Part shown: positions 16,552 through 23,313 of the stretch, piece after piece
How positions within the stretch are numbered: position 1 is the first letter of the stretch
How the letters are laid out: every line of letters starts with the position of its first letter
Assembly (NCBI GenBank): GCA_021154885.1
Contig: JAJKHS010000080.1
Coordinates: forward strand, 62,001 to 126,000
Direction: 5' to 3'
Length of the DNA stretch: 64,000 nucleotides
Source of the DNA: Thermoanaerobaculum sp.
GTDB taxonomy: Bacteria; Acidobacteriota; Thermoanaerobaculia; Multivoradales; UBA5704
The notes under the pieces: generated by a model
The model's database searches: none
What the model saw: the letters and a program-made list of their open reading frames with translations, nothing else
What the model was told of the DNA's origin: nothing
Translations under genes and position numbers: made by a program

Positions 16552-16758
16552 CTACGAGGCGCAACCGGTGTAGGAGATGGTCCAACCCGGCGGCACGGAG
16601 CAGGGAGTAGGGAATTCGTGGCACTCTCCGGTCTTGGGATTGGTCCCCCAGACCACGACGTCGATACAGGCGGCCGCGGGCGCTACCGAGGCGCCCAGAG
16701 CCACGAGACTCAGGGCGATAAAGGCCAGTCCGGCGAGGCGCAGCTTGAGCTTGGACAT
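16552..16758 (-). CDS. Small secreted Cys protein, first of the tandem pair
   Basis: A 68-residue protein started at ATG 16758, with AAGGAGG upstream. Residues 1-30 are a signal peptide (KLRLAGLAFIALSLVALGA). The mature chain has four cysteines in the same order as its paralogue: C-IDVVVWG, NPKTGEC, PTPC-VPPGW and a C-terminal YTGC. It has lost the extra N-terminal cysteines present in the other copy. The genes are 27 bp apart and each has its own ribosome site. Confidence 0.7.
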   Translation of the reverse strand: MSKLKLRLAGLAFIALSLVALGASVAPAAACIDVVVWGTNPKTGECHEFPTPCSVPPGWTISYTGCAS

Positions 16759-16882
16759 GGTTCTTTCCTCCTTGGGAAGAGTTTTCGGAACCCACCTTAT
16801 CGACGGACGCGCATAAAGTCAACGATGGGAGGAGCGCGGATGAGATAGAATAAGGCTGGACCCTGGAAGAGGAGACAAGCTC

Positions 16883-17119
16883 ATGAAATCGGCGGTCAAG
16901 ATCGAAATCGTGATTCCCGAAAACCGCCGGATCGAGCTCGCTCTCCCTCAGGATCTGCCTCTGGGTCCGGCAGAGGTCATCGTTCTCGCCGGGCCCGAGC
17001 GCCCCCTCGCCAGCAGGCTGCGCCCAATGGGAATCGATGCCGGCAAGGGGTGGGTCGCCGAAGACTTCGATGCGCCGCTGCCGGACGACCTCCTGAGATC
17101 CTTCGAAGGGCGGTCGTGA
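16883..17119 (+). CDS. Antitoxin of a PIN-type toxin-antitoxin pair
   Basis: A 78-residue protein preceded by GAAGAGGAGACAAGCTC. The N-terminal half (VKIEIVIPENRRIELALP) resembles the beta-strand DNA-binding part of DUF2281/VapB-like antitoxins. The acidic C terminus (WVAEDFDAPLPDDLL) is the usual toxin-wrapping segment. Its stop codon overlaps the toxin GTG by 3 bp, the classic antitoxin-first order. It should autoregulate the pair. Confidence 0.82.
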   Translation: MKSAVKIEIVIPENRRIELALPQDLPLGPAEVIVLAGPERPLASRLRPMGIDAGKGWVAEDFDAPLPDDLLRSFEGRS

Positions 17120-17520
17120 GGCTGCTCGTCGACACCCATTGCTGGCTCTGGTACCTCCTTGCGCCGGAGCGCCTGAATTCGCGAGCTCAGGAGCTCCTCC
17201 GGGAGCCTGATAACGAGATCTTCTTCTCGTCCGCCAGCGCCTGGGAGATCGTCGTCAAGTTCGCTCTCGGCAAGTTGGAGTTGCCTCTCTCCCCCTCGAA
17301 GTACATCCCAGACCGCGTTGCCTCTCTGGGCCATCAATCCCTCCCCATACGCCAGGATCACGTCATTAGGATTGAGGCTCTTCCCCTCCATCATCGCGAT
17401 CCTTTCGACCGCATTCTGGTGGCTCAAGCCCAAGTAGAATCCTTGCCGCTGCTGACCGCGGACGGCGCTCTCACCGCCTACGATGTCCCGATCCTATGGG
17501 CGGGTCTCGACAAGCCCTGA
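17116..17520 (+). CDS. PIN-domain toxin (VapC-like ribonuclease)
   Basis: A 134-residue PIN protein started at GTG 17116, inside the antitoxin stop codon. The acidic active-site residues are Asp6 (LLVDTHCWLWY), Glu44 (SAWEIVVK), Asp98 (HHRDPFDR) and Asp116 (LLTADGAL). This set and length match the type II VapC-like family that cleaves tRNA or other RNA using Mg2+. All catalytic positions are intact, so the pair is probably active. Confidence 0.9.
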   Translation: MRLLVDTHCWLWYLLAPERLNSRAQELLREPDNEIFFSSASAWEIVVKFALGKLELPLSPSKYIPDRVASLGHQSLPIRQDHVIRIEALPLHHRDPFDRILVAQAQVESLPLLTADGALTAYDVPILWAGLDKP

Positions 17521-17521
17521 T

Positions 17522-17780
17522 CTACCCGACCCTCTCCACCACCCGGCCCTCTCCGCCGCCTTGAACCGGCGCACGATCTCCCCCGCCGGCTCGATCCCCT
17601 CCACTCCGGCCACGCTCTTGCCAGCTTGAAGGTAATCCCGGTAGGGCTGGATCACCCCGATGCCGCCGGCCTCGGAGACCGCGGCCACCAACTCGGGATG
17701 CTGCACGGATACATGGCACCGCAGATCAGCGGCACCTCGATGCCGAGTTGGCGGGTGAAGTCCGTGTCGAGGAGGGACAC
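17522..17780 (-). pseudogene. Nitronate monooxygenase remnant: internal deletion plus frameshift
   Basis: The start (from about GTG 17780) reads as the N terminus of a nitronate monooxygenase (LGIEVPLICGAMYPCS). A one-base loss near 17700 then shifts the frame, and the next frame continues PELVAAVSEAGGIGVIQP. Immediately after that, the text is typical of the far C terminus of the same family (YLQAGKSVAGVEGIEPAGEI). About 250 residues between the two ends, including the FMN-binding barrel, are missing. The gene is therefore dead and has been removed by deletion rather than by point decay alone. Confidence 0.7.
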
Positions 17781-17784
17781 GGCG

Positions 17785-18069
17785 CTAGCGCTCCACCTTG
17801 ACGCCACGCCAGAACGCGACGTGATCCTTGACGTTGGCCGCCGCCGGCTTGGGGTCCGGGTAGTACCAGGCGGCGTCCTTCCCCTCGACCCCGTCCACGA
17901 CGACTGTGTAGTAGCTCGCCGTCCCCTTCCAGCCGCAGACCGTGTGGGTCGGGCTGGGCTTCAGGTACTCGCGGCGCACCGTCTCAGGCGGGAAGTAGAC
18001 GTTCCCCTCCACCAGCTCGAACTTGTCCGTCTCCGCGATCACCGTCCCGTTCCAGATGGCCCTGGGCAT
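17785..18069 (-). CDS. DUF427 domain protein, short form
   Basis: A 94-residue protein, started at ATG 18069 after GAGGAG. It matches the DUF427 family throughout: RAIWNGTVIAETDKFELVEGN, YFPPETVRREYL, then TVCGWKGTASYYTV and AAWYYPDPK. DUF427 proteins are small beta-rich proteins with no settled function. A longer relative lies at 20046-20540 on the other side of the egtB-like gene. Confidence 0.88.
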   Translation of the reverse strand: MPRAIWNGTVIAETDKFELVEGNVYFPPETVRREYLKPSPTHTVCGWKGTASYYTVVVDGVEGKDAAWYYPDPKPAAANVKDHVAFWRGVKVER

Positions 18070-18179
18070 GCCTGCTCCTCCCCGACTCGACAGTCTAAGA
18101 CGAAATTCATTGCACCGCCGGGCTCGCACACACCCCGGAGAGTTTTTTCAGCCTCAGAAGCCCAGGAACAATAGGATGG

Positions 18180-18500
18180 ATCGCTCGCACGATGCGTTGA
18201 GCGCTGCGCACATTGTTCCGAGCGTCTCGCGCATTGGGGTAGCCGTTCGCACAATGCGCCGGATGATTTCCACAATGCGTCTCGGGCCTCCCGCAATGCG
18301 TCGAGGCGTATTCACATTGAGAAAATCGCTCGCGCAATAGGATTGCCGCCCATCCCATGGTTCCAGCGCTCCGCGGGCTGGAATAACGGCCCGGAGCCTG
18401 GAAAAGCCGTCCGACTCAATGAGATCGCCGTCCGGAGCCTGAGATAGGCGTGCGACTCAATGGGATAGCGGCGGGGGAGACTGGAAAAGACAGCGCAGTT
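18180..18500. repeat. Degenerate tandem array, 20-21 bp period, about 16 units
   Basis: This fills most of the 527-bp gene-free gap before the egtB-like gene. A first block has eight units built on CRCAATGCG, with the CAATG core at 18190, 18211, 18232, 18252, 18273, 18294, 18315 and 18335. A second block has units built on TGGRATAGCG at 18358, 18379, 18399, 18420, 18440, 18461 and 18482. Steps are 20 or 21 bp throughout, including across the block boundary. Translated, it reads as imperfect seven-residue repeats in short open frames that I do not believe are genes. Confidence 0.8.
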
Positions 18501-18569
18501 TCCGATGCATCCGCTCGACACATGTCGTTGACGCCAGAGCGCGCGGAGCAGGGCGCAAGACGAGCGGTA

Positions 18570-18590
18570 TACAATCGCGGGCCGGGAGGA
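18570..18590 (+). promoter_or_regulatory. Extended -10 (TATACAAT) and ribosome site of the egtB-like gene
   Basis: TACAAT at 18570-18575 (preceded by TA) is followed within 10 bp by GGGAGGA at 18584-18590 and the GTG start at 18597. No good -35 lies at the proper distance. The short spacing would give a leader of only about 15 bases. The same TACAAT box recurs ahead of 40726, 47048 and 61305. Confidence 0.4.
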
Positions 18591-18596
18591 ACCGCC

Positions 18597-19895
18597 GTGG
18601 ATCGAGACCAGCTTCTAGAGCGCTATCGCCAGACCCGCAACCTGAGCGTCGAGCTGTGCCGGCCTCTGCGGCCGGAGGACTATCGCATCCAGTCCATGCC
18701 GGACGTGAGCCCGCCGTGGTGGAACCTGGGCCACACCACCTGGTTCTTTGCCAAGAACATCCTCGAGCCCTTCGGCCTCTATTCGGACGACGACGCCCGG
18801 CTGGAGTACGTGATGAACTCGTATTACGAGTCGCTCGGCCCGCGCATCCGGCGCGACCATCGCGGTCTCGTGACCCGGCCCACCAACGACGAGGTCTATC
18901 ACTTCCGCGAGTCCGTGGACGGGCGCGTCGAGGAGCTCCTTCGCGGCGCCAGCGGCGAGGATCTCGACCGCCTGCGGTTCCTGGTCACCACGGGCATCCA
19001 GCACGAGCAGCAGCACCAGGAGCTGCTGGTGACGGAGCTCAAGCACATCCTCGGCAGCAACGTCCCCGAGCTGCGGGAGCCGTATCGTCCCGCGGTGCCC
19101 GCTCCGCGGGAGGGAGTTCCCGCCCTCCGCTTCATCCCCTTCGCAGGCGGGCTCCACGACTTCGGCAACGTCGAGGGCGGCTGGTGCTGGGACAACGAGA
19201 TGCCCATCCACAAGGCCTGGCTGGACGGCTTCGTCCTCGCCAACCGGCTGGTCACCAACGGCGAGTACCTGGACTTCATCGCCGATGGCGGCTACGGCAA
19301 ACCCCTCCTCTGGTTGTCGAACGGCTGGGCGAAGGTCCAGGACCAGGGCTGGGAGGCTCCCCTGTACTGGGAGTGGGATGAACATCGCGGTGATCGCTGG
19401 CGGCAGTGGACCCTCTCCGGAGTCCGCGACGTCGATCCGGACGAGCCCGTCTGTCATGTGAGCTTCTACGAGGCCGACGCCTTTGCCCGCTGGCAGTCGC
19501 AGCAGGGGAAGGACTGGGGGGGGACCCGCCTTCCCACCGAGCGCGAGTGGGAGCACGCTGCCCGGGTCTCCGGCTTCCCCGGCCGAGGCGGCAACTTCCT
19601 TGACACCGGCGCCCTCCATCCACGGCCGGCCCATGGTGACAGCGGCGGCTCGGACCTCCTGCAGATGGGCGGCGACCTCTGGGAGTGGACCTCGAATCAC
19701 TACGAGCCCTATCCCGGATACCGCCCCTTCGCAGGCCCTCTGATGGAATACAACGGCAAGTTCATGGACAACGTCCGCGTCCTGCGCGGCGGCTCCTGCG
19801 CCACGCCGGAGAACCACATCCGGGCGAGCTACCGCAATTTCTGGGCTGGCGATACCCGATTCCAGCTCACCGGGATCAGGTTGGCGAAGGGCTAG
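18597..19895 (+). CDS. egtB: EgtB-like ergothioneine biosynthesis protein (DinB plus FGE-sulfatase)
   Basis: A 432-residue protein. I choose GTG 18597 because GGGAGGA precedes it by 6 bp and homology begins just after; an open frame extends to 18450 through the tandem repeats. The N-terminal DinB-like domain carries the iron histidines in NLGHTTWFF and HEQQHQE. The C-terminal formylglycine-generating-enzyme-like domain has PVCHVSFYEADAFARWQ, RLPTEREWEHAA and VLRGGSCATPENH. EgtB is a non-haem iron sulfoxide synthase joining a thiol to hercynine. No egtD methyltransferase is in the window. Related OvoA or selenoneine-type enzymes are possible alternatives. Confidence 0.88.
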   Translation: MDRDQLLERYRQTRNLSVELCRPLRPEDYRIQSMPDVSPPWWNLGHTTWFFAKNILEPFGLYSDDDARLEYVMNSYYESLGPRIRRDHRGLVTRPTNDEVYHFRESVDGRVEELLRGASGEDLDRLRFLVTTGIQHEQQHQELLVTELKHILGSNVPELREPYRPAVPAPREGVPALRFIPFAGGLHDFGNVEGGWCWDNEMPIHKAWLDGFVLANRLVTNGEYLDFIADGGYGKPLLWLSNGWAKVQDQGWEAPLYWEWDEHRGDRWRQWTLSGVRDVDPDEPVCHVSFYEADAFARWQSQQGKDWGGTRLPTEREWEHAARVSGFPGRGGNFLDTGALHPRPAHGDSGGSDLLQMGGDLWEWTSNHYEPYPGYRPFAGPLMEYNGKFMDNVRVLRGGSCATPENHIRASYRNFWAGDTRFQLTGIRLAKG

Positions 19896-19921
19896 GAGCC
19901 TGCGCGGCAGAAACGAGAAGC

Positions 19922-20020
19922 AAGGACGCAAAAGACATCAGGGACGACAAGGACAAGGAGGATCCCGTCTCGATGATATCTTTGTGTCCTTGAAGTCCTT
20001 GATGTCCCTGTTGTCCTTGC
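19922..20020. repeat. 9-bp AAGGAC/AGGGAC repeats arranged as an inverted repeat (possible terminator)
   Basis: Between the convergent egtB-like and DUF427 genes, AGGGAC/AAGGAC units recur every 9 bp in one orientation (19922-19958) and then as GTCCTT/GTCCCT in the other (19984-20018). The two arms can pair into a long hairpin. The position suits a bidirectional terminator. A close relative lies at 53565-53657. Confidence 0.6.
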
Positions 20021-20045
20021 TCCGGAGAGCCGCCACGCAAGCCTC

Positions 20046-20540
20046 CTACCACCCCGCCGTCCCCGCTCCGCCTTTGAAGGGCCCCACGATCTCATGGGTG
20101 ATCCAGCCGCCGTAGAAGTCGCCCTCCTGGAACCGGACCTGCTCGCCGTCCACGAGGCAGGCCTCCATGGCCTGGGGGTAGAAGGCCACGTACTCCTTGA
20201 TGGGCTCGTAGATCAGGGTCGGCAGGGGGAAGTACCAGGCCGCGGCAGGAGCCGTCCTGCCGTTCACCTCGACGTCGTAGTAGAGGGCGAGGCCCTTCCA
20301 CTCGCACCAGGTGGCGCGGGGGTTCGGTTTGAGATGCTCCATGCGGACGTCGGCAGGAGGGATGTAGTAGACCGGAGGATGGCTCGTCTCCAGGACGCGC
20401 AGGGCGTTGCGTGTTTCGGCGACGGTTACGCCATTGAAACGGACCTGGATCAGCCGGGAGGAATCCTCCACGCGGGGAGGACGGGGATAATCCCAGACGG
20501 ACTCCTGGCCGGGACCGGGCTCGATACGTGGGATCGTCAT
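20046..20540 (-). CDS. DUF427 domain protein, long form
   Basis: A 164-residue protein started at ATG 20540. An N-terminal 50-residue stretch (ESVWDYPRPPRVE) precedes a DUF427 domain with VTVAETRNALRVLETSHPP, YYIPPADVRMEHL, TWCEWKGLALYYDV and AAWYFP. Longer DUF427 proteins of this shape are common and uncharacterised. It is convergent to the egtB-like gene. Confidence 0.88.
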   Translation of the reverse strand: MTIPRIEPGPGQESVWDYPRPPRVEDSSRLIQVRFNGVTVAETRNALRVLETSHPPVYYIPPADVRMEHLKPNPRATWCEWKGLALYYDVEVNGRTAPAAAWYFPLPTLIYEPIKEYVAFYPQAMEACLVDGEQVRFQEGDFYGGWITHEIVGPFKGGAGTAGW

Positions 20541-20595
20541 GACCCGCTGACGATAACGGATCGGGGCGCGGCCTGATAGACCGCGCCCCTTCTCG

Positions 20596-21714
20596 CTAGC
20601 GCTTGTTGGCCAGCTCCGGCGGTGTGGAAGCCGGCTTTGAGGTCTGCTGCCCCTGAGCTGGGGCTGGCGCTTCGCCCGGCTTGTCGGAACCAGCATTCGC
20701 CAGGGCGGGGGCCTGCTTCTTGACCTCCTCCTTGGCAGTGTTCGTGGCTTCCTGAGCGACGGCCTTCACCTTGTCGGCCAGGTCCTGGGGACTGAGGCCC
20801 TGGTGCTCGGCCTCGGTCTTGACCTTGTCGACCACGGTCTCGGCCACCTGCTTGCCCTTGTCGAGGGCCTCCTGACCGAGCTCCTTCGCCTGGTCCACGA
20901 ACTGGTCCCGTTTCTCCCCCATCCACTCGTCCTCGACATCCGTGGAGGGGATGGCCAAGCCGGCGATGATGCCGAGGGCCAGGGTCGCGGCGCCCACCAG
21001 GAGGGGGTTCTCCTCCATCGTCTGCCAGAACCCGGTGCGGGCACGCCGCACCTGAGTCTTGGCCTTGCGCTTGAGCTGGAGCGCCTTCTCCTGGGCCTGA
21101 TGGCCGAGGTCGAGGGCCTGGTCCTTGAGGTGCTCGGTCTTCTCCCCCACCGTGTCGGCGGCGTTGGAGACGGCGTCCTTGGCGCTGCTCGCCACATCTT
21201 TGACCTTGTCCCGGGCGGTGTCCAGAAGGCCGGAGGATTCGGACTCCCAGTCGTTCCCGGAATCGTAGTCCTGGTAGCCCGCGGAGCTCCGGCCATAGCT
21301 GGACCGGCCGTAGCTGGACTCGCCGTAGCTGGACCGGCCATAGCCGCTGCGGTCATAGGAGCCGCGGCCGTAGCCGTAGTCGTCGGAGCCGCGGCTTTCC
21401 GAGCGGCGGGAGCTCTCGACCAGCAGCCAGCCCGCACCGAGGCCGATGACAGCCGACGGCAGGGGGTGCTCGCGGACGACGCGCAGGAGCCGGGTGGCGC
21501 CGGCGCTGGAGCCGCCCTTGAAGAGACCCCAGGCCTCTTCCAGGATCTGTCCGGGGGTGAGCTTCGACTCGAGAGCGCTGAACGTTTCGTCCATGTCGGC
21601 GCGGGTGCGGTCGATGTCCGAGCGGATCTGATCCGAGTTGCGGTCGCGGCCGAAGCCAGGGTCGGCGCTGGTGTCGGCGTCGGTGTTCGTCAGGAAATCT
21701 TCTCTTTCAGCCAT
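20596..21714 (-). CDS. DUF3618 protein with Tyr/Ser/Gly repeats and LEA-like helices
   Basis: A 372-residue protein. The N terminus is DUF3618 (SDQIRSDIDRTRADMDETFSALE, about 28-50). A hydrophobic segment near 88-100 leads to a low-complexity run of YGRSS/YGESS pentapeptides (about 115-145). A long Lys/Ala/Asp-rich helical region follows (DTARDKVKDVASSAKDAVSN), a second hydrophobic segment near 240-258, and more helical repeats. Proteins of this type sit at the membrane and are linked to desiccation or osmotic stress. It overlaps the holin-like gene by 25 bp, with AGGAGAAC before its ATG. Confidence 0.8.
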   Translation of the reverse strand: MAEREDFLTNTDADTSADPGFGRDRNSDQIRSDIDRTRADMDETFSALESKLTPGQILEEAWGLFKGGSSAGATRLLRVVREHPLPSAVIGLGAGWLLVESSRRSESRGSDDYGYGRGSYDRSGYGRSSYGESSYGRSSYGRSSAGYQDYDSGNDWESESSGLLDTARDKVKDVASSAKDAVSNAADTVGEKTEHLKDQALDLGHQAQEKALQLKRKAKTQVRRARTGFWQTMEENPLLVGAATLALGIIAGLAIPSTDVEDEWMGEKRDQFVDQAKELGQEALDKGKQVAETVVDKVKTEAEHQGLSPQDLADKVKAVAQEATNTAKEEVKKQAPALANAGSDKPGEAPAPAQGQQTSKPASTPPELANKR

Positions 21715-22112
21715 TCTTTGTTCTCCTGCAAGCTTTGGGTGGTTTTCTCGGGAGCGAGACTCTCGTGCTTGAGGGTTTCGAGGGCTTTGTTGACCAGGGA
21801 CCAGCCGATGCCGGCCAGGATCGCGCCGACGATGAGCGGCGCCAGCCAGACGGCGACGCCCAGGGACATGAACTTGCTGAGGATCGAGGTCAGGCCGTAG
21901 ACCACGGCCGCGAGCAGCGCCAGGGCGCCGAGGAAGGCCACGGCGCCGCCGACGGCGAGGGCGCCGAGGTTGGCCCCCACCCGCGCCGCTTTCTCGCTCA
22001 TCTCGGTCTTGGCGAGGTCCACCTCCTGCTTGAGCAGGGTGCGGGTCGCAGTCGTCAGCTCACGCAGCAACTGGACGATCGACAGGTCCTCCTTAACGTT
22101 CGAGACTGCCAT
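21690..22112 (-). CDS. Holin-like membrane protein (Phage_holin_3_6 / YqjE type)
   Basis: A 140-residue protein with an amphipathic N terminus (LLRELTTATRTLLKQEVDLAKTE) and two strong membrane helices (about 47-72 and 84-108). This is the YqjE/DUF1469 family often encoded with DUF3618 proteins. Despite the family name it is not phage-derived here: both neighbours are stress-envelope genes. It is 3 bp after the upstream gene. Confidence 0.82.
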   Translation of the reverse strand: MAVSNVKEDLSIVQLLRELTTATRTLLKQEVDLAKTEMSEKAARVGANLGALAVGGAVAFLGALALLAAVVYGLTSILSKFMSLGVAVWLAPLIVGAILAGIGWSLVNKALETLKHESLAPEKTTQSLQENKEWLKEKIS

Positions 22113-22115
22113 GGC

Positions 22116-22751
22116 TCAACCTCCCAGCGGCGCGTTGTAGGCAGCTCCGGCGCCCGAGGCGAAAGCGTCGTCGGGGTTGCGCCGATCGGGAGCCCACGCG
22201 GAGCGCTGCGGCCGGCGGGCATCCGCACCGCGGAAGCCGGTGGAGGGCTGCTGGTAGGGCCGATAGCCGCCGGGCCGCTCCGGAGCCGAGCTCTTGAGGA
22301 ACCGGGCGAGGAAGAGGCCGGCGAGGAAGGTGCCGCCCAGGAAGAGGTCGGGATGACGCCGGGCGAGGGTCTCCGTGTCGCGCACGAAACCCTGCAGGTC
22401 GTTGTCCCGCAGATAGGAAGACAGCTTCTCCACCTGCTCGGCGGCGCGGTCCGCGTACTGGCCGAAGCCTTCCGTGTCCTGCTCCTGGAGCTTGTGGGCC
22501 GTGTCGCGCAGAGCGCCCGCCAAGCCGCCCAGCTTCTCGGCCGTCTGGTCCTTGCGCTCGGAGACCAACTGATTCACCTGGTCGCGGGCCTGGCCCGCGA
22601 GCTTCGCCGTCTGGTCCTTCGCCTGCGAGGCGAGATCTTTCGCCTGGCCCTTGGCATCCTCCAGGACCTGCGAAGCTTTCTGCTTGACATCGCTGGTGTC
22701 GGGTAGCGTGGCCGTGGAACTGCCGCCACCGAGATCGTCTCGATTCGCCAT
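22116..22751 (-). CDS. LEA-like helical protein with one membrane segment
   Basis: A 211-residue protein with AAAGGAGAGC before ATG 22751. Residues 20-75 are Lys/Ala/Asp/Gln-rich helical repeats (QAKDLASQAKDQTAKLAGQARDQ) like late-embryogenesis-abundant proteins. A short hydrophobic segment near 135-150 (LFLGGTFLAGLFLARFL) precedes a Pro/Gly/Arg-rich tail. It is the first gene of the three-gene cluster with the holin-like and DUF3618 genes, probably for envelope stress tolerance. Confidence 0.75.
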   Translation of the reverse strand: MANRDDLGGGSSTATLPDTSDVKQKASQVLEDAKGQAKDLASQAKDQTAKLAGQARDQVNQLVSERKDQTAEKLGGLAGALRDTAHKLQEQDTEGFGQYADRAAEQVEKLSSYLRDNDLQGFVRDTETLARRHPDLFLGGTFLAGLFLARFLKSSAPERPGGYRPYQQPSTGFRGADARRPQRSAWAPDRRNPDDAFASGAGAAYNAPLGG

Positions 22752-22875
22752 GAAGAGCTCTCCTTTCCCAAGTTGAACTGACCGGACCCGCGAGACCTGC
22801 TCAGGTCACCGCACTCGGTTTCACCCTTTCGCAAGAGGCGTGCCAGAATGTCTGCGGCGAGAAATTCCGACTGTC

Positions 22876-22961
22876 AGGAGGAGAGATGGCGGAGGCCGTC
22901 CGCCGGATCTCCACCGAGATGCTGGTGGAGATCGAGGCGGACGCCCCTCGTGGAGTGAGCT
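22876..22961 (+). other. Possible truncated gene start (strong ribosome site, no conserved continuation)
   Basis: CAGGAGGAG precedes ATG 22886, and the first 24 codons read as normal protein (RRISTEMLVEIEADAPRG). After about 22960 the frame continues only as the antisense of the small gene at 22962-23198 and looks artificial. I read this as the 5' end of a lost gene joined to the neighbour by deletion. The rest of the gap from 22752 shows nothing I can name. Confidence 0.3.
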
Positions 22962-23198
22962 TCAGCCCTTTACAGACAGCGCTTGGCGGAGCTGCTGTCT
23001 CAGCACGGCGAGGTCCGACTCCCCGTCACGGTACGCCGGCTCACCGCCGGCGCGAGTGGCCTCGCCGCAATCCACTTCATCCTCCTCCTCCTCGTTGCGA
23101 GTCGCCTCGGCGCAGAGGCCGAAGCCCGGCGCTCCGGGCCGGAAGAGCCGGGCGGCGGGAAGGACGTCGATCATGAGTTCTCTGGCTTGGAAGCTCAT
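22962..23198 (-). CDS. Small twin-Cys protein, unknown, RiPP-precursor-like
   Basis: A 78-residue protein with a very strong ribosome site (AGGAGGAGAGG directly before ATG 23198). The N terminus SFQARELMIDVLPA is leader-like. Two matching Cys motifs follow, LCAEATRNEEE and VDCGEATRAGG, around an acidic run, and the end is a basic helix (LAVLRQQLRQAL). There is no signal peptide. The layout resembles short peptide precursors, but no modification enzyme or transporter is nearby, so the role is unknown. Confidence 0.6.
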   Translation of the reverse strand: MSFQARELMIDVLPAARLFRPGAPGFGLCAEATRNEEEEDEVDCGEATRAGGEPAYRDGESDLAVLRQQLRQALSVKG

Positions 23199-23313
23199 CC
23201 TCTCCTCCTGGGGCACTGCCCCGTCACAGCCGCAGATTGCGCGGCCAAGCTGAATCAACTGGAAGCGATGGTGAGTACGAGTGTACCAGAATGGGAGGGC
23301 AAGCCGCACCGCC

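Noticed and set aside
18180-18500. CRISPR array
   Set aside because: Units abut directly with no unique spacers, the repeats are degenerate and no cas genes are near. The same applies to 61418-61648.
18039-18521. Short open frames inside the 20-21 bp array
   Set aside because: Their seven-residue repeats follow from the DNA period, and start codons lack ribosome sites.
21690-22112. Prophage holin
   Set aside because: The family name includes phage holin, but there are no endolysin or phage genes; neighbours are stress-envelope proteins.
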